Shown here: one piece after another, positions 21,297 to 33,119 of the stretch
How positions within the stretch are numbered: position 1 is the stretch's first letter
Layout of the letters: each line of letters begins with the position of its first letter
Assembly (NCBI GenBank): GCA_032821775.1
Contig: JAVLRN010000010.1
Span: forward strand, 2,356,001 to 2,420,000
Direction: 5' to 3'
Length of the DNA stretch: 64,000 nt
Source: Sanguinoderma infundibulare
Lineage: Eukaryota; Basidiomycota; Agaricomycetes; Polyporales; Polyporaceae
The notes under the pieces: model-generated
Told to the model about the DNA's origin: nothing
What the model saw: only the letters and a program-made list of their open reading frames with translations
Database searches by the model: none
Program-made: the position numbers and the translations under genes

Positions 21297-22547
21297 ATGG
21301 GTCGAGGCATGGCGCATCGATGTAGCCCTCCCGCCGCCCCACTGCCAGCTTTACTGGCAGCTCTCGCGTTCTGCGTGGTGTTTGTCGCGCCCGTCGTAAA
21401 CGCCGAGGACCCATTACATTTCCCTGTCCCTCCTAACGTTACACTCTGCGAGCCCGTTAACTTCATCTGGACGGGTGGCACCCCGCCCTACCGGCTGGAT
21501 ATCGAGCCGTTCGTGAACGGGACCCAAAACGTAACCGCAGACGAAAGGCACATCGGCATCAACACCACTTCGTTCCTCTGGACGCCAGACTTCTCTCCGG
21601 GGTCAACCTTGCAGATTGCCCTCATCGGAAGCGGGCTTGCGACAGTAGTTGGGGGCCAGTCCATTGTGCTACCTAGCTCAAACTCAAGCTGCTTGGCTGA
21701 CGCTACATCACCGGCGACGTCTCAGTCTGCTTCGCCTCCCCCGGTCAGCACGTCCTTCACCCCATCTACTGCCACCTCTTCTACTGCCACCTCTTCTACT
21801 GCCACCTCTTCTCCTGCCATCCCTGCTCCGTCCGGAGGCAGATTGAGCAAAGGCGCTATCGCAGGGATCGCGGTCGCCGTGGTTGTCGTCGGTATGGGGG
21901 TGATCGCGGCCTTCGCATGGTATGTGCGTCGGCGTAGGGCTCGCGTGCGGCAACCGGGTATGTACCTCCGCACCGCCACTCCCCTCGCCAAACTGACCCT
22001 TATCTCTCCCCCAGGAAAAGACTACGGCAGGGGCGTCATCTCGCCCGCCATCTCCGACGACGTCCCCTCGGTGCCCTACACCGGCATCTCCTCCACGCTC
22101 ATCTCCCTCGACCCCACAAAGGCCTCGGCGTTCACGAGCCCGCCCGACTCCGTCGTCGGGAGTGGCAGCAACCTGCGTCCGACGCCCTACCTCGTCCCGC
22201 GCGATTCGACGACGTCCCTCTCGGACACGCGTCGCGCCAAGAAGCACATCCGTGAGCTCTCGAGCTCTAGCGCGAGCGCGAACGTGTCCACGTCGGACGT
22301 GCGCGCGACCAGCGCGAGCCCGACGATGATGAGCCAATTCGGGTCGTCGGACCGCGGCGGGCCGGAGCGCGTTCTGAGCCTGGCGCTAGCGAGTGATGTC
22401 GATGGGGACGTGCTGAGGTTCGACGCGGACGGCACGGCGAGGATTTCGCTTGGTGGGTCGGGTGGGGTGGAGGAGGAGGGGGATGCGTCGGACGTGATGA
22501 GCAACTCTGGGGAGACGACTTTGCCGCCGCCGTATGCGCATTACTGA
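21297..22547 (+). CDS. Single-pass Ser/Thr-rich membrane protein 1 (WTGG-PPY family)
   Basis: ATG at 21297 (MGRGMAHRC; a second ATG at 21309), signal sequence LPALLAALAFCVVFVAPVVN, then an ectodomain with a Cys and IWTGGTPPYRLDIEP, FLWTPDFSPGSTLQI and SSNSSCL. A Ser/Thr linker follows with a 5-residue repeat (STATS), then one transmembrane helix (AIAGIAVAVVVVGMGVIAAF), an Arg-rich stop-transfer (VRRRRARVR) and a basic, Ser-rich tail ending TTLPPPYAHY. An intron at 21958-22014 (gtatgt, ctgac, cccccag) is 57 nt, a multiple of three, so both spliced and unspliced forms stay open. Paralogous with genes at 29.9, 31.8 and 49.6 kb. The ectodomain looks like a small beta-sandwich binding module (Kre9/KNH-like in flavour). 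Function unknown; a role as a cell-wall sensor would be speculation. Confidence 0.8.
   Translation: MGRGMAHRCSPPAAPLPALLAALAFCVVFVAPVVNAEDPLHFPVPPNVTLCEPVNFIWTGGTPPYRLDIEPFVNGTQNVTADERHIGINTTSFLWTPDFSPGSTLQIALIGSGLATVVGGQSIVLPSSNSSCLADATSPATSQSASPPPVSTSFTPSTATSSTATSSTATSSPAIPAPSGGRLSKGAIAGIAVAVVVVGMGVIAAFAWYVRRRRARVRQPGMYLRTATPLAKLTLISPPGKDYGRGVISPAISDDVPSVPYTGISSTLISLDPTKASAFTSPPDSVVGSGSNLRPTPYLVPRDSTTSLSDTRRAKKHIRELSSSSASANVSTSDVRATSASPTMMSQFGSSDRGGPERVLSLALASDVDGDVLRFDADGTARISLGGSGGVEEEGDASDVMSNSGETTLPPPYAHY
21766..21822 (+). repeat. 15-bp coding minisatellite in membrane protein 1
   Basis: TCTACTGCCACCTCT is repeated three and a half times and encodes STATS units in the extracellular linker. 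In-frame length changes would alter only linker length. Confidence 0.85.
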
Positions 22548-23514
22548 AGTCTGAGTCCAGAGGCCTCTGGGAGGATGCGGAGCTGAAGAATAGTGCCAGT
22601 GTGCAGTGGTCTGAATATATGTCCGTTTGCCTTCACGTTCTTCCCTTGTCCTGGTCGTCGTTTACGATGCGTTGGGAAGCGATGTTGTGTGGGGGCCATT
22701 GATATGTTTTCGAAGGGACTCGTCGGTTCTGCGTTCTGTCACAGAGTACTTGCTGTAACGTTGTTGTCCGCTCGCTTCTCGCATCTTCACCGTGTCCTGA
22801 GCGCCTCCAGTCCTGTCTCCCCCTGATGCCGACCGCGCGGCGCGTGCTTAATGATCATAAGTATTGCTAGCATGCTTCTCGCGCACTTATGGCAGACGCA
22901 AGGCTCGAGTCTTCGTCTTCTATGTAATAGCTCCCGCGAAGGCTCGGGTCTATCCAAACAAGGTTACTACCGACCAAAACGCACACAGCCTCCGGCTTAC
23001 GTCGATCTCGGGGTTGTCGGAATACACGCAGCTCTCCCGCGAGGGTTTGGGGTGGTGCGACACCAGGGGCAGATCATATTCGTGTCCTACGGAACGTCTA
23101 GTGACGCGGCTAAATGACGCCACTGGAGCCCAAACGCAGGACTCGAACGGATGGCCTCGCAAAGGACGCTCCATCCCCGATAAAGCTAGATCTATATGCG
23201 CCTGACGTCGCTCCCTCGCGCCTCCATCGACACCAGATGCCTTCCTTGGTATATCAACCCGCATCGCAGCAGCGTAACATAACAAGACGTAACATAGGAG
23301 CAAACCATCTACTTGTCCTAGACTATACGTACACATCATACGGTCCCGGCCAGATGCAACCTTGCCTTCAGCGCGCGTAAGCGTTTCCGAGAATCATAAA
23401 TGTACCCCCCCGCGCCCGTCGCGCGGGATCGGCGGTATTTCGTCTAGTCGTAACAGTGCGGCGGTGCTCTGTCAGATGTCCGAGCCGCGCTCAAAGCCGA
23501 ACTCGCTGGGCCAT
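22548..23514. other. Intergenic region
   Basis: Convergent 3' ends of membrane protein 1 and the seven-helix gene. No gene or RNA recognised. Confidence 0.4.
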
Positions 23515-25568
23515 TTACGGGCACGAGTTCCTATTCGGGGGCATGTAGGTGACGACCGGGAGAGTGATCGTCTGGGAGCATTCGGGCCCCCGCGCGGGCA
23601 CTTCGATGATGGGGCTGGTGGGGCTGACGGGACTCGATGGGACGCTGCCGAACGTACCCCCAGTCTCGCAGTCCTGTCCAAACGGTTAGGCTCGCTCGTG
23701 TCGCGGAACGTGGGGTGCTCACCCCGGTTTGAGTATGAGCGCCGAGCTCACCAAGGCGGCCGAGTATGTGCGAGCTGATTTCGGACGTCCCGTAGCCCAC
23801 GGCCCGAATGCTCTGGCGCACGTTGAGCCTGCATTTCGATGGAGTGGCGAGGTTAGTCGGCAAGGAGAGCATGCGCGCCGCCACTTACATTGCGAGAAGG
23901 GTGTTGCAGTACACTGTAGCATCGTACGTCAGCGCCACCAGTTCGCTGGGGCGGATGAAGAGTACTCACGCTTGCCGACGACGAGGTGGAACGGAATAAA
24001 GATAATCCGACCGGGAAATGCGACGAACTGGACGCGAATACGCCTCATGAGCGCCGAGACATTATCCACGAGCACGGAAGGTTCATACGTACCGTGATCA
24101 AGATGCAGGTCTGGCATACCCTGTAGACGTGACACGGCTCCCGTCACCTGGCTGTAGCGAAAGGAATGGGTCGAAGTCTCTCACGCAGTGAGCGAGCCAC
24201 ACTCTATCGTGTAGAGCATGAGGCGGTCGATTATCGTATTCGAGCTGTTATAGATCGTCCGATGAGGTCCTGAGGGGCGATGCGCGTATATGATCAAGAA
24301 CACGTACCGCTTGAACCCGGAGCGACTGTTGTGGAGGTAGTAGCAGAGGCTCCAACAGATCATGATGTCGCACAGCGCGGCCAGGCCATTGGCCAAGCTG
24401 AATATAACTCTGGTTTTGGTCAACGCTAGGACAAACAAGCTGTTGGCGTCGAGGCTTGATCGGGTATTGACGTGAGTCTCTCATACGTGGAGGACGAATA
24501 ACGACTTACAAGAACACCGCAGTCCCTGTAGCCCAAATGCAAACGTTCTCAGCGCGATGCTCCCTCTCCGGTGTGGATATCAATACTTACACATCGCTGG
24601 GCCTGTATGTAACTCTGGTCAGCGTAATCCTACTCACGATCAGCACGGGAGAAACATACCGAGGGCCATAATCGAAATGGACACCTCAAAGGCTCGAACG
24701 TAAGTGTGAAGACGCAAGACATGAGTGGAAGCTTCCGACTCACAATGATGCTGACAAGCCATACAGCTTTGCCACTCACTTTAAAACCCATGCCCTCAAC
24801 TCGGCTGTCGCGGCTCGCTCTGAATAACACTCACCGAACCACAGGCGGTATGAAAGCCAGCTAAACGATTATATGTGAGACGGCCAGGTTCAGATGTGTG
24901 CACGCACGGCAGGGACTTACCACTGAGTCAACGTTGCGATCAGTGCCTGAATGGGGATGAGTCCACCGAGCGGTTCATAAGACCCGAACGACTCACGTTT
25001 GCACCGGTCTCCAACTGAGAGGGAATTTAGCACTCGAATGCACGAAAAAAAACAATGGATGACACGTACAGCCAAGGCCCTGCGAAGCCACGGCGCTCAG
25101 TCAATAGGTCTAGATGCGACAATTCGCGATTGCTTACGGAGGAGTATTCTTCAGGATAAGCTGATCCCCGATTTCGTTGACGAAGAAGTTGTAGGCACCG
25201 CCAGTTATGGCGGCCATCGCTCCCGTATCGAGGAAGCTTTTGCATGTCAGCGCGAGGATCGCAGCCAAGAAAGTCTCACTTACAATAGAAGGCCAACCTG
25301 GACGTCGCAACACGTCAATCGGGTTCGCCACGGATCGGAAACATGCGAAAACACTCACCAAGAATTTCTCCGTGCATGAGGCGTTAAAATTCGCGCGGAA
25401 GTAGATGTAGGTTTGCAGGGTCGTGATACCGTAGAGACTGCAATCGGAGTGAGACAGACATCCGACATGTATGACGCGGGAATGAACGAACATCGACGCG
25501 GCGACGACGCCAATCATGATACAACTGACGGCCTCCTTGACCGCGGCAATCAATGCGCTCGTGTCCAT
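23515..25568 (-). CDS. Seven-helix membrane protein 1 (DUF6534-like)
   Basis: At least ten short exons. Exon 1 MDTSALIAAVKEAVSCIMIG ends VAASMF. Then LYGITTLQTYIYFRANF, a tiny exon completing VGLLFFLDTGAMAAITGG and FFVNEIGDQL, LETGAN, ALIATLTQW and LSYRLWF. Next come SLANGLAALCDIMICWSLCY with YLHNSRSGFKR, then NTIIDRLMLYTIECGSLTA, and TVYCNTLLAMLNVRQSIRAV. The last exon is a hydrophilic tail DCETGGTFGSVPSSPVSPTS ending PPNRNSCP. The sequence pattern (LYGI-T-LQTYIYF; CDxxI..L.YYL..SR.G.KR; NTLLA-LN-R) matches the fungal DUF6534 family of seven-helix proteins, whose ligand and role are unknown. Splice sites are canonical where checked. Middle exons were placed by eye and may be off by a few bases. 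Tandem with the gene at 26.4-28.5 kb. Confidence 0.78.
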
Positions 25569-26392
25569 GTTGAAGAGCGGGCGCACGCGACGATGGGCGG
25601 AGGAGTCGGCGGGTGAGTACGCTGGGGGACGAACGCGCGCTGAGGGAGGTGTCGGAGGGCGGTCCGAATTGTGTATATGTGAGGGCGAGACGACAAGGAT
25701 TTCTGAGACATTGCCGGAGCGTAAGACGGTTTTTGAGACATGGCGGGAACATAAGACGGGACCATAGACAGGCAAGCACGGAGCCAGTCTGCTGACTAAT
25801 CACAAGACCGGAATCATACTATAACCCCCTCGGACGAAGTAGGAGGGGAGCGGAGACAAAGATGGGGGACGTACTATATTAGACCGCATTCTTGTCGTAT
25901 TTGCCCCCGCCCCTAGATATAAGGCCGTTGGGCCGTCGACAAGAATCCGCACCGTTCTTCTAGCAGTGATGACTCCTGAATTTGGCCCAGGCTTCGCCGA
26001 GGGTATCAGCCCAACAAAAAGCTTAGCTGGGGCGAGTTTGGCGTGCTTGTTTAAGTCAGGGGTGACGGTGAATTGGACTTGGAGACCATTGGAAGAAGAG
26101 GAGGGATGAAGTGAAGGCGAACGGGAAGCGGACGTCTTCGGCGGAGACAGGGCAGCGGCGCTAGCACTTCCAAATATGTGTTACCACGTGGTAATGATCC
26201 ATGACGTCATTTCATGGTCGCTCCGTTTAACCAAGTTAACCGCGAAGTGAGTACTCAGCTGAAGACGCGTTAGCAGATAAACAGTACACTTGAAAGATAA
26301 ATTGAAAGCACCGCATTATATGTACAATGCGCTCGCACTATGTGGGATTATTTCCGTTCCGCGTTTGGTAATTGGACCAGCTCAACTCAAGC
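25569..26392. other. Intergenic region between the two seven-helix genes
   Basis: Promoter side of gene 1 and terminator side of gene 2. It has an ATGATCC/ACGTCAT-rich patch near 26190-26210 and purine-rich runs. No gene recognised. Confidence 0.35.
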
Positions 26393-28470
26393 TCAACTCC
26401 GCCGAGTCACTCCAGGAAGCCGCAGGGTTTCTATGACTTGTGATCCATCTCCATCTCCAAGGTCTGTCCGCACGGATTGGGTGGCATGAGCGGAATAGAT
26501 GGCGTTGAAGTACTCGAGACTATAGATACGTACAGGGCGCGTCGTCTCAAAGTTGAGCTCAATCGCCGTAGGGAATGCGGAGTCCTGTAATGTATTGCAG
26601 GTTGAACATGGCAATTTAATAACATCCTTCCACTTACCGTGACTTGAGTACCGCGGCCCTGGATGCTGACCTGTCGAACACGGCGCAGGACATGCGATTC
26701 TACTTCCGGGGTTCCGGAGCGGAGATTTCGGATCTTCTGACGGACGTTAAGCCTAGGTGACATAGCATCACGGTCTTTAGGCTTGACGGAGGTGCGCAGA
26801 CAATATGAGGACTTACGTTGCAAGAAGAGTATTGCAATACACTAGTATGCCATACGTCAGTAGTGTGATAGTATCCGCTTCGCGAGCACTCATAGCTCAC
26901 GTTTTCCTTCCACGAGCTGGAAAGGAATGAACACCACACGACCTGGAAGTGAGGCAAACTGTGCGGGAGCGCGACCAATTGAGTGCTGAGGCGCAGGAAT
27001 GCTTCTGCCGAGAGCTGCGCACCGTAACCAATATACAAGTTTGACACGCACTGTGGGGACAGCGGCCACGCATCAGACAACGTGAATAATCACCAGAGCG
27101 ATAATAGCTAGCACTTACGCAGTGATCGCGCCGCATTCGATGGTGTACAGCATTAATTTGTCGATTATGGTATCCGAGCTGTCGTGACTCTTCGGTTAGA
27201 GCATCTGTGCAATTGGACGCGCGGAAGTGTGTGACGTACTCCTTCAATCCGGAGCGCCCTGAGTGAAGGTAATAACTGAGTCCCCATGCAATGAAGATAT
27301 CGCATATCGCGCTCAGGCCATTGGCCAGACACGCGATGACCCTGACGTTACGCGATCCTAAGTTGAACAAGCTGTTTGCGTCCAGGCTTCGTTGGATTAA
27401 CATCAGCTAATACGCAGAGACTGCGGGAGACTCACAAGAACACTGCCGTCCCTGACTCCGCATATGCGCGTTAATAGTTATGTTGCAGATATCAGCCTCG
27501 CATGCGAACGTACACATGGCAGGCCCTGAATTGTCCCGTAAGCGCTGTTATGGTCGACTTCAACCTTCTGGATGACGTACCGAGAGAAAGCACAGCAAAC
27601 ACAACCTCATCGAATCCATGACTTAGCCACGAGATCATGGTGTGATCCGCGGATTAAAGGCTTACGATAGACCCGACGAGAACGGCGTTTTTCCTGCTGA
27701 CTTCGGGTTCGTCAGTTCACGCCTCATAGGCCGTTCTAAATCACACTCACGGACCCATAGGCGGTACGCAAAGAAACTTCGAAATCCTTGAGCATCAAGA
27801 AATTATAGGGTATATTTCTGGACTCACCACTGCGTCACCGTTGCTATCAAGGCCTGTGCTTTAATGAGACCGCTGAGCGGTGACGGGGAGCGTGGCATGA
27901 CTCACGTTTGCTCCGGTCTCCAGCTGGATAAATGTTAGGTAAGCGATTGCGGACTCAAAACATGAAACTACGTACTGCAAGGGTCCTGCAAAGTCATAAA
28001 TCGCGAAGTAAGGTACAGGTCGCATGCGAATATGCAGAGGACGTACGGAGGGGTGTTTACCAGGGTAGACTGATCTCCAAATTTATTGACGAAAAATATG
28101 TAGGCCCCGCTTGATATAGACGCAGTCACGGCTGAGTCAAGAAATCTATTCCCTGGTTAGCGTTGGTGCCTTCTCCGATAGCGGATTTACTCACAACAAG
28201 ATTCCCACCTTGACACGGCCCGGATGAGAACTGTAACACGTACAGAGCCTGCTTCGATACTCACCAAGACCTTCACTCTGACAGGGTCCTTGGCGTTGTC
28301 CCGGTAGTAGATGTATGTCTGCAGGACAGTGATGCCGTAAAGACTGAGGGCGGTCAGATCCTCTTCGACTCGGGTATTCACTAAGGCACGAACATCGACG
28401 ATATAACCAAACCAATAACAATACATCCGAGGGATTCCTTGATCCGGGATAAGTCTTGATCAGAGCTCAT
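26393..28470 (-). CDS. Seven-helix membrane protein 2 (DUF6534-like)
   Basis: Same architecture as its neighbour. Exon 1 MSSDQDLSRIKESLGCIVIG then LVISSMFV. Exon 2 LYGITVLQTYIYYRDNAKDP. Later exons include SLFNLGSRNVRVIACLANGL, SAICDIFIAWGLSYYLHSGR, SGLKEY, and LNVRQKIRNLRSGTPEVESH. The final exon (DSAFPTAIELNFETTRPVRI) follows an intron at about 26585-26640 and ends at 26393. The CD-I/F-I and YYLH-SR-G blocks align directly with gene 1 at equivalent positions, and both have many tiny exons, indicating tandem duplication. Cellular role unknown. Exon ends in 27.4-28.1 kb are uncertain. Confidence 0.72.
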
Positions 28471-29895
28471 CGCTAGGAGGGACGTTCGAGGTAGAGGACG
28501 GCGGATAGTCGCAAGTTGGACAAGGGAGCGAAGGCCTAGCTCAGGCTCAGTTGGCAAACGCTGTCGCAGAACCCCGTTGCCTATAAGCCGGGTATGCTGT
28601 AGACCGCATCGACAGAACTCTACTAACCGGAGTGCATGAGAGAGGGGTTCCAACTCACAGTTATTCAATCGGCAACCACGAGTTCCCACACCACCTCGCA
28701 AAACGGACGTGGACCTGACAGTATGATGAGCGTATTATCAACAAACGCTGTTCCAATGAATGCCAGGACACCTACCTGCAGCTCTCAGCGACGTCAGATG
28801 GGTCTAAATAAAGTGTGTCCGAGTCGGAGTCGGATGTCCAGGGCGTGCAACTTGGCTGTCAAGTAGTGACACACCGCAGCATAGGAGCTTCGAGTAGCAT
28901 CCTCGTCACATTCAGAACAACATGGTGCTCCATCTATAGCCAATCGTCGATTGGACTCGGAGGAATGCACGGCGGTGACGGTACTACGGATCCAAGAAAT
29001 GCTGGCGCTGGAGCGCCTGGACTCCACCGGCAAACAAGTATCCCGACGAGCACTGCCACACCGCACCTGCTGGCAAAATTTGCCGCGCATTGCCCTGTCT
29101 TGGAAGTCTTTCGTCATGTCTATACCCTTAAACTCCAATATTATCTTCCACGATCGTTCAATGCACAGGTGGTTGCACGCAGGGACTAGAGGCAGGGTTC
29201 AATTGAAGGATCCGGTAAGCAGTAGCCCTTTCTCCGGGTTGTACTCTCACGTCGACGGGTATGTACGCTCACTGGCACTGGGGTGAAATGAACTTTTCTG
29301 GAGATATGACCTGACATCGACATCTTTGATACTAGATTTGTATCAACTCGTCTGCGCTAACAGCATGATGGTGTGGCAGGTACCCAGCTGATGCCCCGGT
29401 AGCCTCCACGACCACATACACGGATGTGCGAATTCCCATTTCGCAAGAGCTATCTTCCGCGCTTCAATTGGACACTCAGCACAGCTGACCACAAGGTTCA
29501 TGTTCTCGAGACGGGGAACTCTAGTTAGAACAGCCCGGTGCACTCGGATCGCCTCGTGCGCATATTGGATGGCCTTCGGCTTCTTCGAGTGTCTTGACGC
29601 CCCTGGGACAAACTTTAGGTGTGTCCGCAGCCCCTTCCTCTCGCTGGTTCTCCTGACCCTCCCCGCTGGACATACCCTCGCCCCCGTCCCCTTCATCTCT
29701 CATCCTCCTGCTGTTAACTTACTTGTATCATATCTCCGCTAACGACACACCTACCCTACGACGTCCATCTAATGCAGGCCGTACCCTCAGGCTCTTATCA
29801 ACGAACCGATCAGTCCATCCCGCCACGCCCCACTGATATGCCGGTCAGCGACGCACGCGTCAATTCTGTTCGGGGAGACTCGCTCTTCCCTGACG
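28471..29895. other. Long intergenic region
   Basis: Several open frames of 80-125 codons exist on both strands near 28.8-29.7 kb, but none has a recognisable domain, a helix pattern or consistent splice sites. Nothing supportable. Confidence 0.4.
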
Positions 29896-31473
29896 ATGGC
29901 GTCGCCATGGCAGGTGAATGAGCTCGCTTCTCCTCGAGATGCGCTAGCAATGACGAGCTTCCCCACAGATTCTCATCTGCTCAGGCACTATCTGACGTCA
30001 ACGGACCACGTTGCGAGCCTTCGCCAGCGTACCCTAGCAGCTACAACGAGGCCAGCGAGGAACGCGCGAAGAAAGCTCTTCTCGCTCAGGCTTGCATGCG
30101 CGATCACCCTCGGGCTGTTCGCGGTGTCCCTCGCGCCAGCGGTGAGCGCCGGACTCATTTCTCTCACCAACGCGAACGTCACGGAGTGCGTCTCGACCGA
30201 CCTGACGTGGACAGGCGGCAGCCCGCCGTTCAAGCTGAGGATCTCGCCCATCAAGTCCGACGGGAACTCGGATCCCACCCGTCTTCAGACGTATCAAAAC
30301 CTGCCCTCACCATCTTTCCTCTGGACTGTCAACTTCACGGAAAACACGTCTCTCCAATTCGATATCACCGATGCCAACGGCGACCAGAGCGGGGGATCGC
30401 CTGTGACGGTCCTCGCGGGGTCGAATACGAGCTGTCTCGGTACCGTATCCTCGACGGCGTCAGGTGGCGCTAGCACGACCGACCCTTCATCTACGACCAC
30501 ATTCGGTTCGCCCTCACAAAACGCACGCCCCATAATCGTGACGGGACTGAGCGCAGGAGCCATCGCGGGGATAGCAGTAGGAGTCGGTGTGATCGCGGTC
30601 ATCGTCACGGCTGCAACCGCCTGGTGCCTCCTCAAGCGCCTCCTTCGAAAGCGTCGGCGTCTTTCCGGGATCCACACCCCCTCTCCCTCCTCGAGCTCGA
30701 ACCACGTCAGCACAGACGGAGTGCGCATCTCCTGGTACAAACGTGCGGGGCGGCGCATGAGCCCACGCGCGAATGCCAACACGCCGTTCGACATTGACAG
30801 GGCGGTGTCGTCGCCTACGTCCTCAGAGGACGCCCCCACGATTGTCATGCAGCAGCGCCCGCACCTGCCCTCCTTGGCGTACAGGGGTATCACAGATACG
30901 CTCGCGACGACGGCGGACCCGTTCAAGCCACCCTCTCCGACGGATTCCCTCATCGTGTCGGGACCGTCAAGTCCCACCTCGGACCGTGGCGAGGTCAACT
31001 TCCTTCAGACGCCCTACACTTCCCCTTCCCTGCCGCAACGCTCGACGACATCCCTCTCCGATGCGCAGGCACAGAGCCGCAAAGCGAGGAAGGCCACGCA
31101 CGCCCACAACGCGTCGAACACGTCGAACACGTCGAACATGTCGAACTCGAGCACGAACGTTTCGAGCCCTGATCTACGCAGTCCGGCCACAAGTCCTACG
31201 CTTTCTACCGCGCCCACCCACTCGTCTGGAGAAAGACAGAGCAGGAGGGACCGTGACACGAGTACATTGGCGAGCACCGTCTCGAGCCCGAGGTCGCCGA
31301 GGTCGCCGCGGTCACCGAGGCACGAAACGGATGCGGGCATACGCCTATTGCCCGTTGGCCCCGGGTACGTCGTAGAGGGCGAAGGCGAGAGTGGAAGCGT
31401 TGCTGTGATATCTGAGCAGGGAGACGGTGCCGCTGGAGAGTCTGGATTACCCCCGCCGTATTCCATAGTCTGA
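29896..31473 (+). CDS. Single-pass Ser/Thr-rich membrane protein 2 (WTGG-PPY family)
   Basis: One uninterrupted frame of 525 residues. The hydrophobic signal LRLACAITLGLFAVSLAPAV begins only near residue 60, so a later start or a cleaved long leader is possible. Ectodomain: ECVSTDLTWTGGSPPFKLRI, SFLWTVNFTENTSLQFDI, GSNTSCL with several N-glycosylation sequons. Linker rich in Ser/Thr, then helix AGAIAGIAVGVGVIAVIVTA, basic KRLLRKRRRL and a long cytoplasmic tail. The tail has STTSLSDAQAQSRKARK, which matches STTSLSDTRRAKK of protein 1, short repeats (NTSNTSN; SPRSPRSPR) and the ending SGLPPPYSIV. The C-terminal PPPY in both proteins fits a WW-domain ligand such as Rsp5-type ubiquitin ligases bind. 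Function unknown. Confidence 0.83.
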   Translation: MASPWQVNELASPRDALAMTSFPTDSHLLRHYLTSTDHVASLRQRTLAATTRPARNARRKLFSLRLACAITLGLFAVSLAPAVSAGLISLTNANVTECVSTDLTWTGGSPPFKLRISPIKSDGNSDPTRLQTYQNLPSPSFLWTVNFTENTSLQFDITDANGDQSGGSPVTVLAGSNTSCLGTVSSTASGGASTTDPSSTTTFGSPSQNARPIIVTGLSAGAIAGIAVGVGVIAVIVTAATAWCLLKRLLRKRRRLSGIHTPSPSSSSNHVSTDGVRISWYKRAGRRMSPRANANTPFDIDRAVSSPTSSEDAPTIVMQQRPHLPSLAYRGITDTLATTADPFKPPSPTDSLIVSGPSSPTSDRGEVNFLQTPYTSPSLPQRSTTSLSDAQAQSRKARKATHAHNASNTSNTSNMSNSSTNVSSPDLRSPATSPTLSTAPTHSSGERQSRRDRDTSTLASTVSSPRSPRSPRSPRHETDAGIRLLPVGPGYVVEGEGESGSVAVISEQGDGAAGESGLPPPYSIV

Positions 31474-31770
31474 CTGCTTCCAAAACGTTGGTCGGGCTGA
31501 AGTAGTTCAACTTCGACCGTACCTCTGTCACGATCTCACCCTTTGGAACGAGTCGGATCAATGTGTTTTACCGCTTCAGATCCTCTTTACGTTGGTAATA
31601 TTGGAATGTACACCGCCACAAAGAACGTCAATTTTGTTGCGACTGCTGCGCTTACTCGAAGTCAACACGGATCCACTCTGCTCTACAGTAGTCTACGAAT
31701 ACAACGAAATATGACACACCCATGTAATCCCACTGAATATCAAGCGTCCGAAGAACGCAACTACAATCAC

Positions 31771-33119
31771 CTAACCACCGTCACAGTTAGTCCCGCCCCC
31801 CTCGTTAGACTCTTCGCTGCCCGAATCCTGCCTTCTGTTATCTGCAACGCGTGGCGCAAGGACGCCAACAACAGCCTCCCTCTCCCGGTCACTCCGCCCC
31901 TGCTCCGACGCGCGTTCAGCAGCTTGAACACGCTCTGCCGCGAACGAGGATGGCGGAACGTCCCGCGCGTCGGACGCTTGTTGCGGCAGCGCGACGCGCC
32001 GTTTCTTCCACGGCTTCTCCGACCCAGGCGCGAAGCGGACGGACGACGCCGGCGACGGAGACACCGCAGGGCCGCTCTCGATGACCGTCGCCTCGCTCGG
32101 CGCCGACGACTGCACCGTCGGGTGGAAGCTCGCCGGCCTCTCCGTGACCGTCGTCCCGCGCCGCACCGTGCCGCTCCGCAGCTCCTTGACGCGCCTCGCG
32201 CTGGCGTGTGGCGCGACGGACGCTGCGGTCGTCGACTGGCTCTCCCTCCACGGGTTCGGCGTGAACGCGCGCGGAGACGCGAGTAAGTCTGAGAGAGGGG
32301 TCAGGACAGACGCGCGCAGTCGTTTCCCGATCATGATCCCGCAAAGGAAAATCACACACCTAACGGGGGATTCACCAGGGTCTCGCCTCGCACCTTGTCC
32401 TTCCGGTCGAGTATCCATATCACGACAAGCCCAGCCATGCAAAAGACCAGGATGACCGCTTCCACAACAATGGCTGCGATACCACCGGGCGGGAGCGAAG
32501 GCGTCGACGCACCGAGCGCGAGGACAGTCGGGTTCGCTCCTACTGAGGTCGACGACGAAGAGGATGCGGACGAGCTTGCACTCGCGCTCGAAGAACTGCG
32601 CGCTAAGCAATCATCGCTCGAACCGGGACCGCTAATCACGTTGAAAAGGACGCTGTCCGTGCTCGCACCAGTGCTATCCGCGAGCGAGATAGCGACCGTG
32701 GTACCCACGGGAGCGTCGACGAGCCACTGGAAGGTCGTCCCGGATAGTCCTGCGAACTCCTCGACGTGATTGCTGATAATCGTGAGGCTGTACTCGGGGA
32801 CGCCGCCCTGCCAGGCTATCGCCAGGTTCTGGCACTCGAATGCCTGGAGGGGTGGGGAAAGCTCCAGGGTACCGTTCGACGGCGCGGCATGTGTTCTCGG
32901 TGCGAGCGAAAGGATGAGCGCGTAGCGGAGTAGAGAAGCGAGGATTGTGGTACAGAAGCGTCGCGCGGGGGAATGGTGGAGATGGAGAGGGCCCACTCGA
33001 CGTCTCGTGGTTCTGGGCCGCCAACACGCGCCTAATAGCCTCGGTGCTGTGAGTCTATTTGAAAGGAGACAAGAGGAAAGGAGGGCTTCCACTGGCACCT
33101 TCACATGCCCCGGGTCCAA
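31771..33119 (-). CDS. Single-pass Ser-rich membrane protein 3 (divergent WTGG-PPY family)
   Basis: Exon 1 33119-32360, intron 32359-32289 (gtgtgt...ctgac...ctcag), exon 2 32288-31771, total 425 residues. A signal-like segment TTILASLLRYALILSLAPRT lies near residue 60. Ectodomain: FECQNLAIAWQGGVPEYSLT, TTFQWLVDAPVGTTVAISLA, GSSDDCLA, aligning with the Cys, W-GG-P-Y-L and terminal Cys of proteins 1 and 2. Ser-rich linker, helix GIAAIVVEAVILVFCMAGLV, then a hydrophilic tail (SVRFAPGSEKPWKKRRVALP). It lacks the C-terminal PPPY of the other two. Convergent with protein 2, with stop codons 297 bases apart. Function unknown. Confidence 0.78.

Noticed and set aside
21708..22337. Long minus-strand open frame (209 codons) opposite membrane protein 1
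   Set aside because: It is a GC-rich antisense shadow. Its Arg/Gly-rich composition mirrors the Ser/Pro repeats of the real gene.
25134..25775. 213-codon minus frame read as one continuous protein
   Set aside because: It runs through clear introns of the seven-helix gene. The spliced exons give the family motifs, and the unspliced parts do not.
28794..29189. Third seven-helix gene or relic upstream of the tandem pair
   Set aside because: No shared motifs with the two genes and no hydrophobic helix pattern in any frame.
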